A DNA stretch of 64,000 nt from Thermogemmatispora sp042408965 (GTDB lineage: Bacteria; Chloroflexota; Ktedonobacteria; Ktedonobacterales; Ktedonobacteraceae). A program made the translations under genes and the position numbers. Below, piece by piece: positions 8,201 through 15,430 of this stretch. Every line of letters begins with the position of its first letter. Within the stretch, counting starts at the first letter, position 1. The stretch lies in the NCBI GenBank assembly GCA_042408965.1, contig JBHOQN010000044.1, positions 1 through 64,000 on the forward strand, given 5' to 3'. Under the pieces are notes generated by a model that was not told the DNA's origin, searched no databases, and saw nothing but the letters and a program-made list of their open reading frames with translations.

Positions 8201-8833
8201 ATGGCAAACGGACAGCGTGCCATCGGCATGATTGAGACGAAGGGCCTGGTGCCCGTGATTGAGGCGGCGGACGCGATGATCAAGGCCGCCAATGTACAGA
8301 TCGTGCAGGCCACCAGGGCTGGCGCTGGCCTGGTGGCGGTGGTGGTGACCGGCGATGTGGGGGCTGTGCGAGCCGCCGTGGACGCCGGCTCAACGGCGGC
8401 GCGGCGCGTCGGCGAGGTGGTCTCGGCCCACATTATCCCCAGCCTGGACGCCAGCGTAGCGGAGGCCTTCAAATACGGCGAAGCCAGGGAGAGCGCCGCC
8501 TCCGCGCGGGGCGCCCTCGGCCTCATCGAGACGCGCGGCTATGTGGCCGCTGTGGAGGCCGCGGATGCGATGGCCAAGTCGGCCAACGTCGACGTGCTGG
8601 GACTGGAGATGATCAGCGGCGGACTGGTGACGGTGATCGTGACCGGGGATGTGGCGGCTGTCAATGCGGCGACCGATGCCGGTGCAGCGGCGGCGGCGCG
8701 CATCGGCGAGGTGGTGGCTGTCAATGTCATCGCCCGCCCACAGGTGGATGTGCGCTTCTTCTTGAGCAAGAAGGAGGCGGCCGAGCCTGCCAAAAGCGAC
8801 GGCACGCGGCGTGGTGCGGCGACGACGGCCTAG
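8201..8833 (+). CDS. Tandem-domain BMC shell protein (BMC-T type)
   Basis: The 210-residue protein contains two complete BMC domains of about 85 residues each: residues 6-90 starting RAIGMIETKGLVPVIEAADAM and residues 98-185 starting GALGLIETRGYVAAVEAADAM. Both keep the canonical order (IETKG helix, then TGDV loop and GEVV strand), so it is not a permuted EutL/PduB type; the closest architecture is PduT/CcmO. The presumed pore loops are RAGAG and ISGG, with no Cys, so no PduT-like iron-sulfur site is expected. A trimer would form a pseudohexameric facet tile. It is the only facet protein in this window; no single-domain BMC-H gene is present. ATG 8201 follows GAGGAGAAAGAGG. The domain duplication is recent-looking because long stretches match between halves. 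Confidence 0.9.
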   Translation: MANGQRAIGMIETKGLVPVIEAADAMIKAANVQIVQATRAGAGLVAVVVTGDVGAVRAAVDAGSTAARRVGEVVSAHIIPSLDASVAEAFKYGEARESAASARGALGLIETRGYVAAVEAADAMAKSANVDVLGLEMISGGLVTVIVTGDVAAVNAATDAGAAAAARIGEVVAVNVIARPQVDVRFFLSKKEAAEPAKSDGTRRGAATTA

Positions 8834-8969
8834 GTAGGAAGGACGCGCATGGGTGCGGGGAAGCGCACGGCCTGTCCTTTGCCCGGCTTGCTGCCTGGCA
8901 CCGCCTCTCCCCGCACGCTGGTTGTGAGCGCGTGCTGACGCATTGAAGAGAGATAGAGGAGAGAGACCT

Positions 8970-10394
8970 ATGGCCCTGCACATTAATGAGGCAGAGCTGG
9001 AGCGCATCGTACGTGGCGTCCTGAGCGAACTCTCCGGCGCCAGCAACGGGCGCGTGCGCGGCGCCCCGGGGCGCGTTGTCAACGGTCAGTGTCGTAGCGT
9101 CGACGAGGCCGTCGAGGCGGCCGCGGTGGCCTTCAAAGAGCTGTCGGCCTGCTCCCTGGAGGACCGCAAGCGCTTTATCGAAGCGGTACGCCAGGTTGGC
9201 CTGCAGAATAAAGAGCTGCTGGCGCGCATGGCCCACGAGGAGACGCATCTCGGACGCTTCGAACACAAGGTTGCCAAGAACGAGACGGCCTGCAAGCTCA
9301 CGCCGGGCGTCGAGATCCTGGAGCCGCAGGCCTTCACCGGTGATCACGGCCTGACCGTTCATGAATGGGCGCCCTTTGGCGTTGTGGCGGCCATCACGCC
9401 GATCACCAATCCCTCGTCGGTCACCCTGAACAACGCGATCTGCATGCTGGCCGCTGGCAACACTACCGTCGTGAACGCCCACCCGGGCGCGAAGGCGACC
9501 ACCATGAAGACTGTTGAACTGGTCAACCAGGCGGTGGTCGCCGCTGGTGGACCCGATAATGTCATGACTGGCCTGCTGGAGCCGTCGATCGAGACGGCCA
9601 ATGCTCTCATGGCTCACCGCAAGGTCGATCTGGTGGTGGCAACGGGCGGCGTGGCGGTCGTGCGCGCCGCCCTCAAGAGTGGCAAGCGCGTTGTGGCCGC
9701 CGGTCCGGGCAATCCGCCGGTGGTGGTCGATGAGACCGCCGATATGCCGAAGGCGGCGCGCTGCGTCTTTGAGGGGGCGAGCTTCGATAACAATATTCTC
9801 TGCGTGGCCGAGAAGGCGGTGGTCTGCACGGAGGCGGCCCTGCGTCCCTTCCTGGCTGAGATGCGCCGCCTGCCGATCTACGAACTCTCGGCGCGCGAGC
9901 TGGAGGCCCTCATGGCCCAGATCGTGCTGACGGACGGCCCGAAGCCACGTATGAACGGCAAGTTCATTGGGCGCAACGCCTCAGTGTTGCTGGAGAGCAT
10001 CGGCATTCGGGGACGCGAGGATGTGTATCTGCTGATCTGCCAGGTCCCTCAAGATCATCCCCTGCTCTACCTGGAGCAGATGATGCCAGTGCTGCCGATT
10101 ACAACGGCTCCCGATGTCAATGCAGCCATCGACCTCGCCGTGGAGATCGAGCAGGGCTTCGGACACAGTGCTCTGATGCACTCGCGGGATCTGGCCGCGC
10201 TCAGCCGTATGGCGAAGCTGATCAATACGACCCTCTTCGTCAAGAACGGCTCCTCGCTGGCAGGCCTGGGGGTCGGCGGCGAGGGCTACACGGCCTTCAC
10301 CATCGGCACGACCACGGGTGAGGGCATGACCACGGCCCGCACCTTCGTGCGCGAGCGGCGCTGTGCCCTGGTGGACTACTTCAGAATCGTTTAG
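8970..10394 (+). CDS. BMC aldehyde dehydrogenase, CoA-acylating type (EutE/PduP family)
   Basis: The 474-residue enzyme would convert an aldehyde, NAD+ and CoA to acyl-CoA inside a microcompartment. Residues 4-21 form an encapsulation-peptide helix (INEAELERIVRGVLSEL), followed by a Gly/Ala/Arg linker and the dehydrogenase core. Key motifs are FGVVAAITPITNPSS near residue 137, AAGNTTVVNAHPGAK near 161, VDLVVATGGVAVV near 219, AAGPGNPPVVVDETAD near 243, and the catalytic Cys278 in GASFDNNILCVAEKAV. These match the acylating EutE/PduP branch rather than the hydrolytic dehydrogenases. The gene sits between the shell protein and the pentamer proteins. No phosphotransacylase or alcohol dehydrogenase is near, so cofactor recycling is not encoded locally. 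The aldehyde is not identified by sequence. Confidence 0.88.
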   Translation: MALHINEAELERIVRGVLSELSGASNGRVRGAPGRVVNGQCRSVDEAVEAAAVAFKELSACSLEDRKRFIEAVRQVGLQNKELLARMAHEETHLGRFEHKVAKNETACKLTPGVEILEPQAFTGDHGLTVHEWAPFGVVAAITPITNPSSVTLNNAICMLAAGNTTVVNAHPGAKATTMKTVELVNQAVVAAGGPDNVMTGLLEPSIETANALMAHRKVDLVVATGGVAVVRAALKSGKRVVAAGPGNPPVVVDETADMPKAARCVFEGASFDNNILCVAEKAVVCTEAALRPFLAEMRRLPIYELSARELEALMAQIVLTDGPKPRMNGKFIGRNASVLLESIGIRGREDVYLLICQVPQDHPLLYLEQMMPVLPITTAPDVNAAIDLAVEIEQGFGHSALMHSRDLAALSRMAKLINTTLFVKNGSSLAGLGVGGEGYTAFTIGTTTGEGMTTARTFVRERRCALVDYFRIV

Positions 10395-10409
10395 ATGGGG
10401 GGCCCACCC

Positions 10410-10937
10410 ATGACACCGGAGGAAGAAGAACTGCTGGTGCAGGTCATCGTGCGCTGCGTGCGCCGGGTGCTGGAGCTGCGGGAGGACGAGCGTTCCGCAG
10501 CCCCGCAGCCCGTGCCTCCTCCCCTGGCCCCGGGGCTCTCAACGCCCTCGCGCTTTGTGGACGTTGTGGCGCACACCGGCCGCGCGCAGGACGGCAGCGT
10601 CGTGCGTGCCAGCAGCGGCGATCGCGCCCAGGTACGCGCGGCCCTGCAGCGCTTCCTGCGTCGCTCAGAGGAGCGCCTGCTGGCCAGCAAAGGAGACACG
10701 GATGCTTCCGCCGGCGCGGCCTCGGACGGAGCCTCGGCCAATGGAGCACGTCCCGCTCCCGCCGCTGCGGCCAGTGGGGAGAGAGAGACGGCGGCGACGA
10801 AGCGCCCGGTGATCACGCAGGCCGATGTGCTGGCCGCCTGGAGCCGCGGCGAGCGCGTGATCGTCCTGCCGGCGAGTGCGATCGTCACGCCTCTGGCGCG
10901 CCAGACGGCGCGAGAGAAAGGCGTGGAGCTGCGATGA
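10410..10937 (+). CDS. Small BMC-associated protein with EutT/EutQ-like C-terminal module
   Basis: This 175-residue protein has three parts. Residues 1-24 form an amphipathic helix with MTPEEEELLVQVIVRCVRRV, like an encapsulation peptide. A long Pro/Ala/Gly-rich low-complexity middle follows. The last 45 residues have the module ITQADVLAAWSRGERVIVLP followed by IVTPLARQTAREKGVEL, clearly similar to residues 50-93 of the protein at 7110 and to the N-terminus of EutT-type proteins. I start at the second ATG (10410) because the helix then begins at the N-terminus as in its neighbours; ATG 10395 is the alternative. The stop codon overlaps the next start as ATGA, so translation is coupled to the pentamer gene. 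It may be a linker between cargo and shell; its function is unknown. Confidence 0.6.
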   Translation: MTPEEEELLVQVIVRCVRRVLELREDERSAAPQPVPPPLAPGLSTPSRFVDVVAHTGRAQDGSVVRASSGDRAQVRAALQRFLRRSEERLLASKGDTDASAGAASDGASANGARPAPAAAASGERETAATKRPVITQADVLAAWSRGERVIVLPASAIVTPLARQTAREKGVELR

Positions 10938-11245
10938 TTCTCGCGAAGGTCACAGGTACTGTCGTGGCCGAGGCCCGCGCTGCGACGCTGGGCGGCCATC
11001 AGCTACGCCTGGTACAGGTGCTGGATGGCCGGACGCTGGAACCGCGGGGTGGCGTTCAGGTAGCTGCCGATGTCACCGGTGCGGGTGAAGGCGATCTGGT
11101 GGTGCTCTCCAGCGGCGCCTCGGGGCGCATGGCGGGCAATCTCAGCGCGGCGCCGGTCGATCTGGTGATTATTGCCATCATTGACGAACTGGCCGACGCC
11201 GGCGGCGCGCTGTACAAATCTCAGCGAAAGGTGGAGCGCTCATGA
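10934..11245 (+). CDS. BMC pentameric vertex protein (EutN/CcmL family), copy 1
   Basis: The 103-residue protein is a BMC-P subunit that would cap the vertices of a polyhedral shell as pentamers. It shows the family pattern: MILAKVTGTVVAEAR at the N-terminus, GHQLRLVQVLD, the loop VTGAGEGDLVVLSSGASGRM near residue 50-70, and APVDLVIIAIIDELA before the C-terminal tail. It overlaps the preceding gene by ATGA and its own stop overlaps the next start in the same way. The second BMC-P copy directly downstream is clearly related but diverged, which is common where vertices need different partners. Confidence 0.9.
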   Translation: MILAKVTGTVVAEARAATLGGHQLRLVQVLDGRTLEPRGGVQVAADVTGAGEGDLVVLSSGASGRMAGNLSAAPVDLVIIAIIDELADAGGALYKSQRKVERS

Positions 11246-11559
11246 TCCTCTGTCAGGTTGTTGGCACGGCGGTCTCAACGCGCAAAGATCCACAACTGCA
11301 GGGCGCGCGCATGCTGGTGGTGGTCGAGGTCGATCCCCAGGGGCGGCCGCTAGAGAAGGGCACGCTGATCGTGGCCGACGCTGTGGGCGCCGGCCGCGGC
11401 GACATCGTGCTCGTGGCCACTGGCAGCGCCGCCAATAATACACCCCAGACGGGCCAGGCCCCGGTCGATGCCACCATCGTGGCCATTGTCGACAGCATCT
11501 TTGGCGACGGGCGCCAGCTCTATGTTTCAATCCCCGATCAGGGTTGCGCTGGGTTCTGA
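11242..11559 (+). CDS. BMC pentameric vertex protein (EutN/CcmL family), copy 2
   Basis: This 105-residue BMC-P protein starts MILCQVVGTAVSTRKD, has the strand ARMLVVVEVDPQGRPL, the loop AVGAGRGDIVLVATGSAANN and the final strand APVDATIVAIVDSIFG. It differs from copy 1 mainly in the surface loops and the C-terminal tail. It is translationally coupled to copy 1 by an ATGA overlap and is the last gene of the operon; a strong terminator hairpin lies at 12018-12046. Together with the tandem shell protein it supplies the facet and vertex parts of a closed shell, apart from a BMC-H tile. Confidence 0.9.
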   Translation: MILCQVVGTAVSTRKDPQLQGARMLVVVEVDPQGRPLEKGTLIVADAVGAGRGDIVLVATGSAANNTPQTGQAPVDATIVAIVDSIFGDGRQLYVSIPDQGCAGF

Positions 11560-12017
11560 CGAGACCCCGCCCGGGATAGTATCGGGAGCGCATGCTGTCA
11601 AGGGTGGGCGAGCGACCGAACAAAGCGTTGCGGCCATGGGGCAGCGAGCAGGGCCCTGGCGCTGCTTCTGGAGGCTGTCGAGCCTCGCGGCAGGCTCATG
11701 GGGAGCGCCAGCCCGGACAGGCGTGGCAGAGTCGCCGCCTCAGCGCTGCGCGGACGCAGGCGGTTGCAGGCGGCGCTCGCTCGGATGGGAGGCGTTCGGA
11801 CAGGCGCAGGCCCCCTTGGGAGGGAGATCGGGACACCCCTGGAGAGCAATGGTCTCGAACAGGTGCCGTGGGCCGGGGCGACGACGCACAGGCGTGGGGG
11901 AGCACTGGCCAGTGAGGGACGCGCCCAGCAAGCGGAACCGACGATCACTCAGGTGGCTGATGGCCGGCCGCAGCGCACCCGGTGCGGTCCGGCGATCGCC
12001 TTTCTCCCCGTTGCTGT
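11560..12017 (+). other. GC-rich 458-base non-coding stretch before the BMC terminator, possible structured RNA
   Basis: No frame here looks like a protein: all open frames are Arg/Pro/Gly-rich and match no family. The sequence is strongly self-complementary in places; for example GCCGGCCGCA at 11963-11972 can pair with TGCGGTCCGGC at 11983-11993 with one bulged base. The stretch ends directly at the terminator hairpin of 12018-12046. It could be a long 3' untranslated region, a separate non-coding RNA or a decayed gene. I compared it by eye with RNase P RNA, tmRNA and SRP RNA signatures and found none. Confidence 0.3.
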
Positions 12018-12046
12018 GACACCCCCTCGCACTCCGAGGGGGTGTC
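12018..12046 (+). terminator. Rho-independent terminator of the BMC operon
   Basis: GACACCCCCTC (12018-12028) pairs perfectly with GAGGGGGTGTC (12036-12046) across a 7-base loop and is followed by TTT. It separates the microcompartment operon from the zinc-ribbon gene at 12143. Confidence 0.8.
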
Positions 12047-12142
12047 TTTGTGACGCAGGACAGAGCTGAGGCGATGAAAAACTGGTCCTTCTTCGTTCAT
12101 CTAGCAGGGCAATAATCTGCAAGCTACCCAGGAGTACACACC

Positions 12143-13381
12143 GTGCAACGCTGTTTTTATTGTGGAGCAGAGTTACCGCCCAACGCTGGATTCTGCGGTC
12201 AGTGTGGGCAGTTGCAGCCCAGGAGCTATGGTGGAGATCCGAACGCTGAGACGGCGCTGACCCATCCAGGTACACCCGGCCCCGCAGCGCCCGAGACATC
12301 TGGCCCTGGTGCGAGCAAGCCGACCGTCTATGCCGCGCCGCCTTCTCTTTCACCCCCAACGCTGCCTGCGCAGCCCTCCTGGCAGACACAGGAGTCCGTA
12401 ACACCGCCGCCACCGCCGCCACCGCTGGTCTATCTGGACATGCCCCCTCCGCTGCCTGCCTCGCCACCGCCGGCTGCGCGGCCGCGGCGAGGCCTTCTAC
12501 TACCTGCCCTGATCGTTGTGCTTTGTATCGCCCTTGTCGCGGGCGGCTTCCTGGTCTATCACGGTCTCAGCACACCCGCTCTGCAGCCATCGATCCAGGT
12601 GACCAGTGCCTACCACGTTGGTGTGCTCCCCGCAGGCTCCCAGGGCACCAGCCTCCAGGTCTCGGGCACGCAGTTTGCTCCCTCGACGCTGGTGACGTTC
12701 CTGCTCGATGGCCGGACGCTTCCCGGCGCTCAGGTCGAGAGCAACACTGTAGGGGGGATTAACAAGACCCTCACAATCACCTCCGCCTGGGCTGTTGGCC
12801 AGCACCAGTTGACCGCCGTCGACGCCAATAACAATCGAACCGAGCGTGGCGCCAGCCTGCTGATCGTTCCCCAGGGTGAGGCTGGCACTCCCGGTCCCCA
12901 CAACGCGCCCTCCGACAGCGCCAGCTTCCACCTCAGCATCGTGTTGCAGGGCAAGACGCAGTCCGGTGAGAGCATCAGCCGCAGTGGCACCATGACGGTG
13001 ACCGGCCATCCCGATCCTGCTGGCGGGAGCGTCTGCATTCCCGCCGATGATCAGCGGCCGCACACGACCTCAACGATCAACTCGGGGGTGAACGAGCAGC
13101 TCACCTATACGGCGACCTGCCAGGGTACCTATAAGACTGGTCAGCTCACCTTTCGCGAGATCGTGACTCAGGACAAGGCGGTCTTCAGCAATGGCCTCAC
13201 GACCGTGACCTGTGTGGCCCCGACGCCTCTGACCGATCTCAATATGCAGGGCAGCTTCACCAGCCATACGACGATCCAGGGAACGTTCAACTGGCCCACG
13301 ATCGTCTATACCTGCGACAATGGCTCGACGATCAACACCACTCCGGCCCAGGGAACCTGGACCGGTCAACTGATCTCCTGA
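12143..13381 (+). CDS. Zinc-ribbon, single-pass membrane protein with Ig-like extracytoplasmic domain, paralogue A
   Basis: This 412-residue protein has an N-terminal zinc ribbon with Cys4, Cys7, Cys18 and Cys21 (CFYCGAELPP, then FCGQCG), a Pro-rich cytoplasmic linker to residue 115, a transmembrane helix at about 117-139, and an extracytoplasmic part. Residues 148-240 look like an IPT/Ig-type beta-sandwich (YHVGVLPAGSQGTSLQVSG, VTFLLDGRTLPG). The remainder is another beta-rich domain with paired Cys that may form disulfides. The GTG start at 12143 follows CCAGGAG. It is a clear paralogue of the next gene; both share this layout across their full length. Function is unknown. Sensing or wall attachment are guesses. 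Confidence 0.7.
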   Translation: MQRCFYCGAELPPNAGFCGQCGQLQPRSYGGDPNAETALTHPGTPGPAAPETSGPGASKPTVYAAPPSLSPPTLPAQPSWQTQESVTPPPPPPPLVYLDMPPPLPASPPPAARPRRGLLLPALIVVLCIALVAGGFLVYHGLSTPALQPSIQVTSAYHVGVLPAGSQGTSLQVSGTQFAPSTLVTFLLDGRTLPGAQVESNTVGGINKTLTITSAWAVGQHQLTAVDANNNRTERGASLLIVPQGEAGTPGPHNAPSDSASFHLSIVLQGKTQSGESISRSGTMTVTGHPDPAGGSVCIPADDQRPHTTSTINSGVNEQLTYTATCQGTYKTGQLTFREIVTQDKAVFSNGLTTVTCVAPTPLTDLNMQGSFTSHTTIQGTFNWPTIVYTCDNGSTINTTPAQGTWTGQLIS

Positions 13382-13400
13382 ACTGAACGAGGTTCCTCGT

Positions 13401-13444
13401 CAGAGAGATGCGCTGGCCGCCTCCCGGCCAGGCGCGTATCTCTG
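13401..13444 (+). terminator. Hairpin after zinc-ribbon paralogue A
   Basis: A long imperfect hairpin with arms AGAGATGCGCTGGCC and GGCCAGGCGCGTATCTCT lies just downstream of the stop codon. It lacks a clear T-run, so terminator function is likely but not certain. Confidence 0.5.
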
Positions 13445-13459
13445 GCGCTAGCCGTATGC

Positions 13460-13489
13460 TTGCAATTCTCAGGCGCTCTGCTCTACAAT
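13460..13489 (+). promoter_or_regulatory. Sigma-70-type promoter of zinc-ribbon paralogue B
   Basis: TTGCAA at 13460-13465 is followed after 18 bp by TACAAT at 13484-13489. The start codon at 13610 is 120 bases downstream behind GGGAAGAG. Confidence 0.55.
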
Positions 13490-13609
13490 GGAGCAAGGCG
13501 CTGAAGCGTCGCGGGGGGCGAGCCGGACCGCTGCCTCCAGACCGGGCAGGTAAGGCTGACCCGGCGCTGTGGATGCGTTTGTGAGGAACCTGGACGGGAA
13601 GAGATTACG

Positions 13610-14989
13610 ATGAATACCTGTATCTACTGTGGAGCAACGCTCCCGCCAGGAGCGCGTTTCTGTGGTATCTGTGGACGCCACCAGGAGAGCCAGACGGCCT
13701 CGCAGGAGCCAACCGTACTGGCGAACCTGGAGGAGCTTAACAAGGCTCCGCAGGCCGGGGGGACGCCGGCCGCGGCGGCGGAGTACCCCTTGACACCGGT
13801 CAGCGGTCCCTATAGCGCGGGGGGGCCTGCCTCGTTGACCCCGCCGCCAGCAGGCGAGTACTACGGCGGCACAGGCTGGCAGCGCACCACAGAGGGCGCT
13901 GCGGACCCCTCGCACCCGTCCACGAGCTACGGCCCGCCGGCCTGGAGGCAGGCTCCGACGCAGGGCCGGGGTCCCACTCTTCCGGGCGCGCCCACCTTCG
14001 GCCCGTCTCTCTGGCCTGGCCAGGCTCAGGCTCAGGCCCAGGGCACCTTGTCACAGGGGCCCCCGCGACGCTCCTGGCTGGCCACCGCTGGCGGCCGCGT
14101 GGTGCTCAGCCTGCTCATTGTCGCCTTGCTCATCGCGGGCGGCCTCGGCGCCTATGCACTCTATCTTCTCACGCGCCCGCAGCCTGTGATCAGCCTGAGC
14201 AGTCCCTATCATGTCGGCACGCTCCCCGCTGGCGCCCAGGGCACAACGCTCCACGTCATCGGCGCGCAGTTCGCCGCCAGCTCCAGTGTGCGCTTCCTGC
14301 TTGACAGCCATCCCCTGGCCGGTATCACAACGCAGAGCGATAGCCAGGGGAAGATCGCCAGCGATCTGCCCATCACCGCCGCCTGGAATCTGGGCCGTCA
14401 TACCATCAGCGCCGTTGATGCCGCCAACGATATGTCGCGCAATGCCCAGCCCGTCATCATCGTTCAGCCCGGCGAGGCCGGTACGCCGGGTCCCAACGGC
14501 GCCCCACCCGATAGCGCCAGCTTCCACATTCTCGCCACCCTCCAGGGCAAGTACCTGGCCTCGGGCCAGAGCTTCACCCAGCAGGTCACCCTGGTGGTCA
14601 GTGGCCACCCTGATCCTGCCGGAGGCAGCGTCTGCGGCGCAAACGATAGTGGCCGTCCCCGGACCCTCAGCGGCACCACCTTCGACACCAATACGCGCTA
14701 CCGCGAGACGCAGACGATCACCTGTCAGGGCAGCTATCGCACAGGAAAACTCGACTATACCCGGATCGCTCAGCAGGATCAGATCGTCTTTCTCTCGACT
14801 GGTCCAGCGACCACCTGTAAGGCACCTGGACCCTACACGCTGCTCCACCTGACCGGCAGCTTCACCAGCGGCACGCTCATCAGCGGCAGATTCAGCTCGC
14901 CCCGTGTCAGCTTCACCTGCGATCAGGCGGGAGCCTACTTCTATGTCTCAGACAGTCAGGGCACCTGGTCAGGCTACCTGGCGCCCTGA
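13610..14989 (+). CDS. Zinc-ribbon, single-pass membrane protein with Ig-like extracytoplasmic domain, paralogue B
   Basis: This 459-residue protein repeats the layout of its upstream paralogue: zinc ribbon with Cys4, Cys7, Cys18 and Cys21 (CIYCGATLPP, then FCGICG), a longer Pro/Gly/Gln-rich linker to residue 155, a transmembrane helix at about 163-187, and an Ig-like domain starting SPYHVGTLPAGAQGTTLHV. The extracytoplasmic half shares many identical blocks with paralogue A, for example GEAGTPGP, PPDSASFH and SGHPDPAGGSVC, so a tandem duplication is evident, while the linkers have diverged. It has its own promoter. The same zinc-ribbon spelling recurs in the pseudokinase at 28277. Function is unknown. 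Confidence 0.7.
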   Translation: MNTCIYCGATLPPGARFCGICGRHQESQTASQEPTVLANLEELNKAPQAGGTPAAAAEYPLTPVSGPYSAGGPASLTPPPAGEYYGGTGWQRTTEGAADPSHPSTSYGPPAWRQAPTQGRGPTLPGAPTFGPSLWPGQAQAQAQGTLSQGPPRRSWLATAGGRVVLSLLIVALLIAGGLGAYALYLLTRPQPVISLSSPYHVGTLPAGAQGTTLHVIGAQFAASSSVRFLLDSHPLAGITTQSDSQGKIASDLPITAAWNLGRHTISAVDAANDMSRNAQPVIIVQPGEAGTPGPNGAPPDSASFHILATLQGKYLASGQSFTQQVTLVVSGHPDPAGGSVCGANDSGRPRTLSGTTFDTNTRYRETQTITCQGSYRTGKLDYTRIAQQDQIVFLSTGPATTCKAPGPYTLLHLTGSFTSGTLISGRFSSPRVSFTCDQAGAYFYVSDSQGTWSGYLAP

Positions 14990-15085
14990 GCTGAGCGGCC
15001 ATCCTGGCCCGAGAGCTATGTGCGTAGCGTCTATAAAAACGAGAATCTGCAGGTCGTCCATCCACTATGTTTCGGATGGCAGGTG

Positions 15086-15094
15086 TGCTACAAT
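15086..15094 (+). promoter_or_regulatory. Extended -10 promoter of the glutamine-synthetase-like gene
   Basis: TGCTACAAT is an extended -10 element (TGn-TACAAT). It leaves a leader of over 300 bases before the start codon at 15431. The leader contains the palindrome TAACC-GCCT-GGTTA (15277-15290) and a short hairpin, AGGGCG/CGCCCT at 15392-15412, just before the ribosome site. Neither matches a riboswitch class that I know. Confidence 0.45.
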
Positions 15095-15430
15095 AGCATT
15101 CCTGAGCAGAGGGGGTTTCTCACTCGTACCAGTGCTGGACCGCCAGAGTCAGCCCGCTTCTGCGGCGCGCCAGGCTGGCCGGGAGACGAGGAGAGAGGGA
15201 GAGTGAGCCAGATCGGGCGATCAATGGTATAGAGGGGGCAGGGCTTCAGATCAGAGAAAGATGGGCTGTGACTAAATAACCGCCTGGTTACCTGTACCTC
15301 ACTGACACGTCTAGAACAATGTCTCAGGACCAGGCGCTACCTCGTCTCTCCATACCAGGCGCTTTGATACACCGTTATCCTATTTTCGTGAAGGGCGCAC
15401 TCCAGACGCCCTCAATGGAGGTTTTCCACT

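Noticed and set aside
11560..12017. RNase P RNA, tmRNA or SRP RNA
   Set aside because: The diagnostic conserved stretches of these RNAs are absent; only generic hairpins are present.
11468..12019. Open frame of 183 codons overlapping the second EutN gene
   Set aside because: It is Arg/Gly/Pro/Ser-rich, matches nothing and begins inside a real gene.
15095..15430. Glutamine riboswitch before the glutamine-synthetase-like gene
   Set aside because: The leader is long but the known glutamine-sensing motifs are not visible; only a short palindrome and a weak hairpin are seen.
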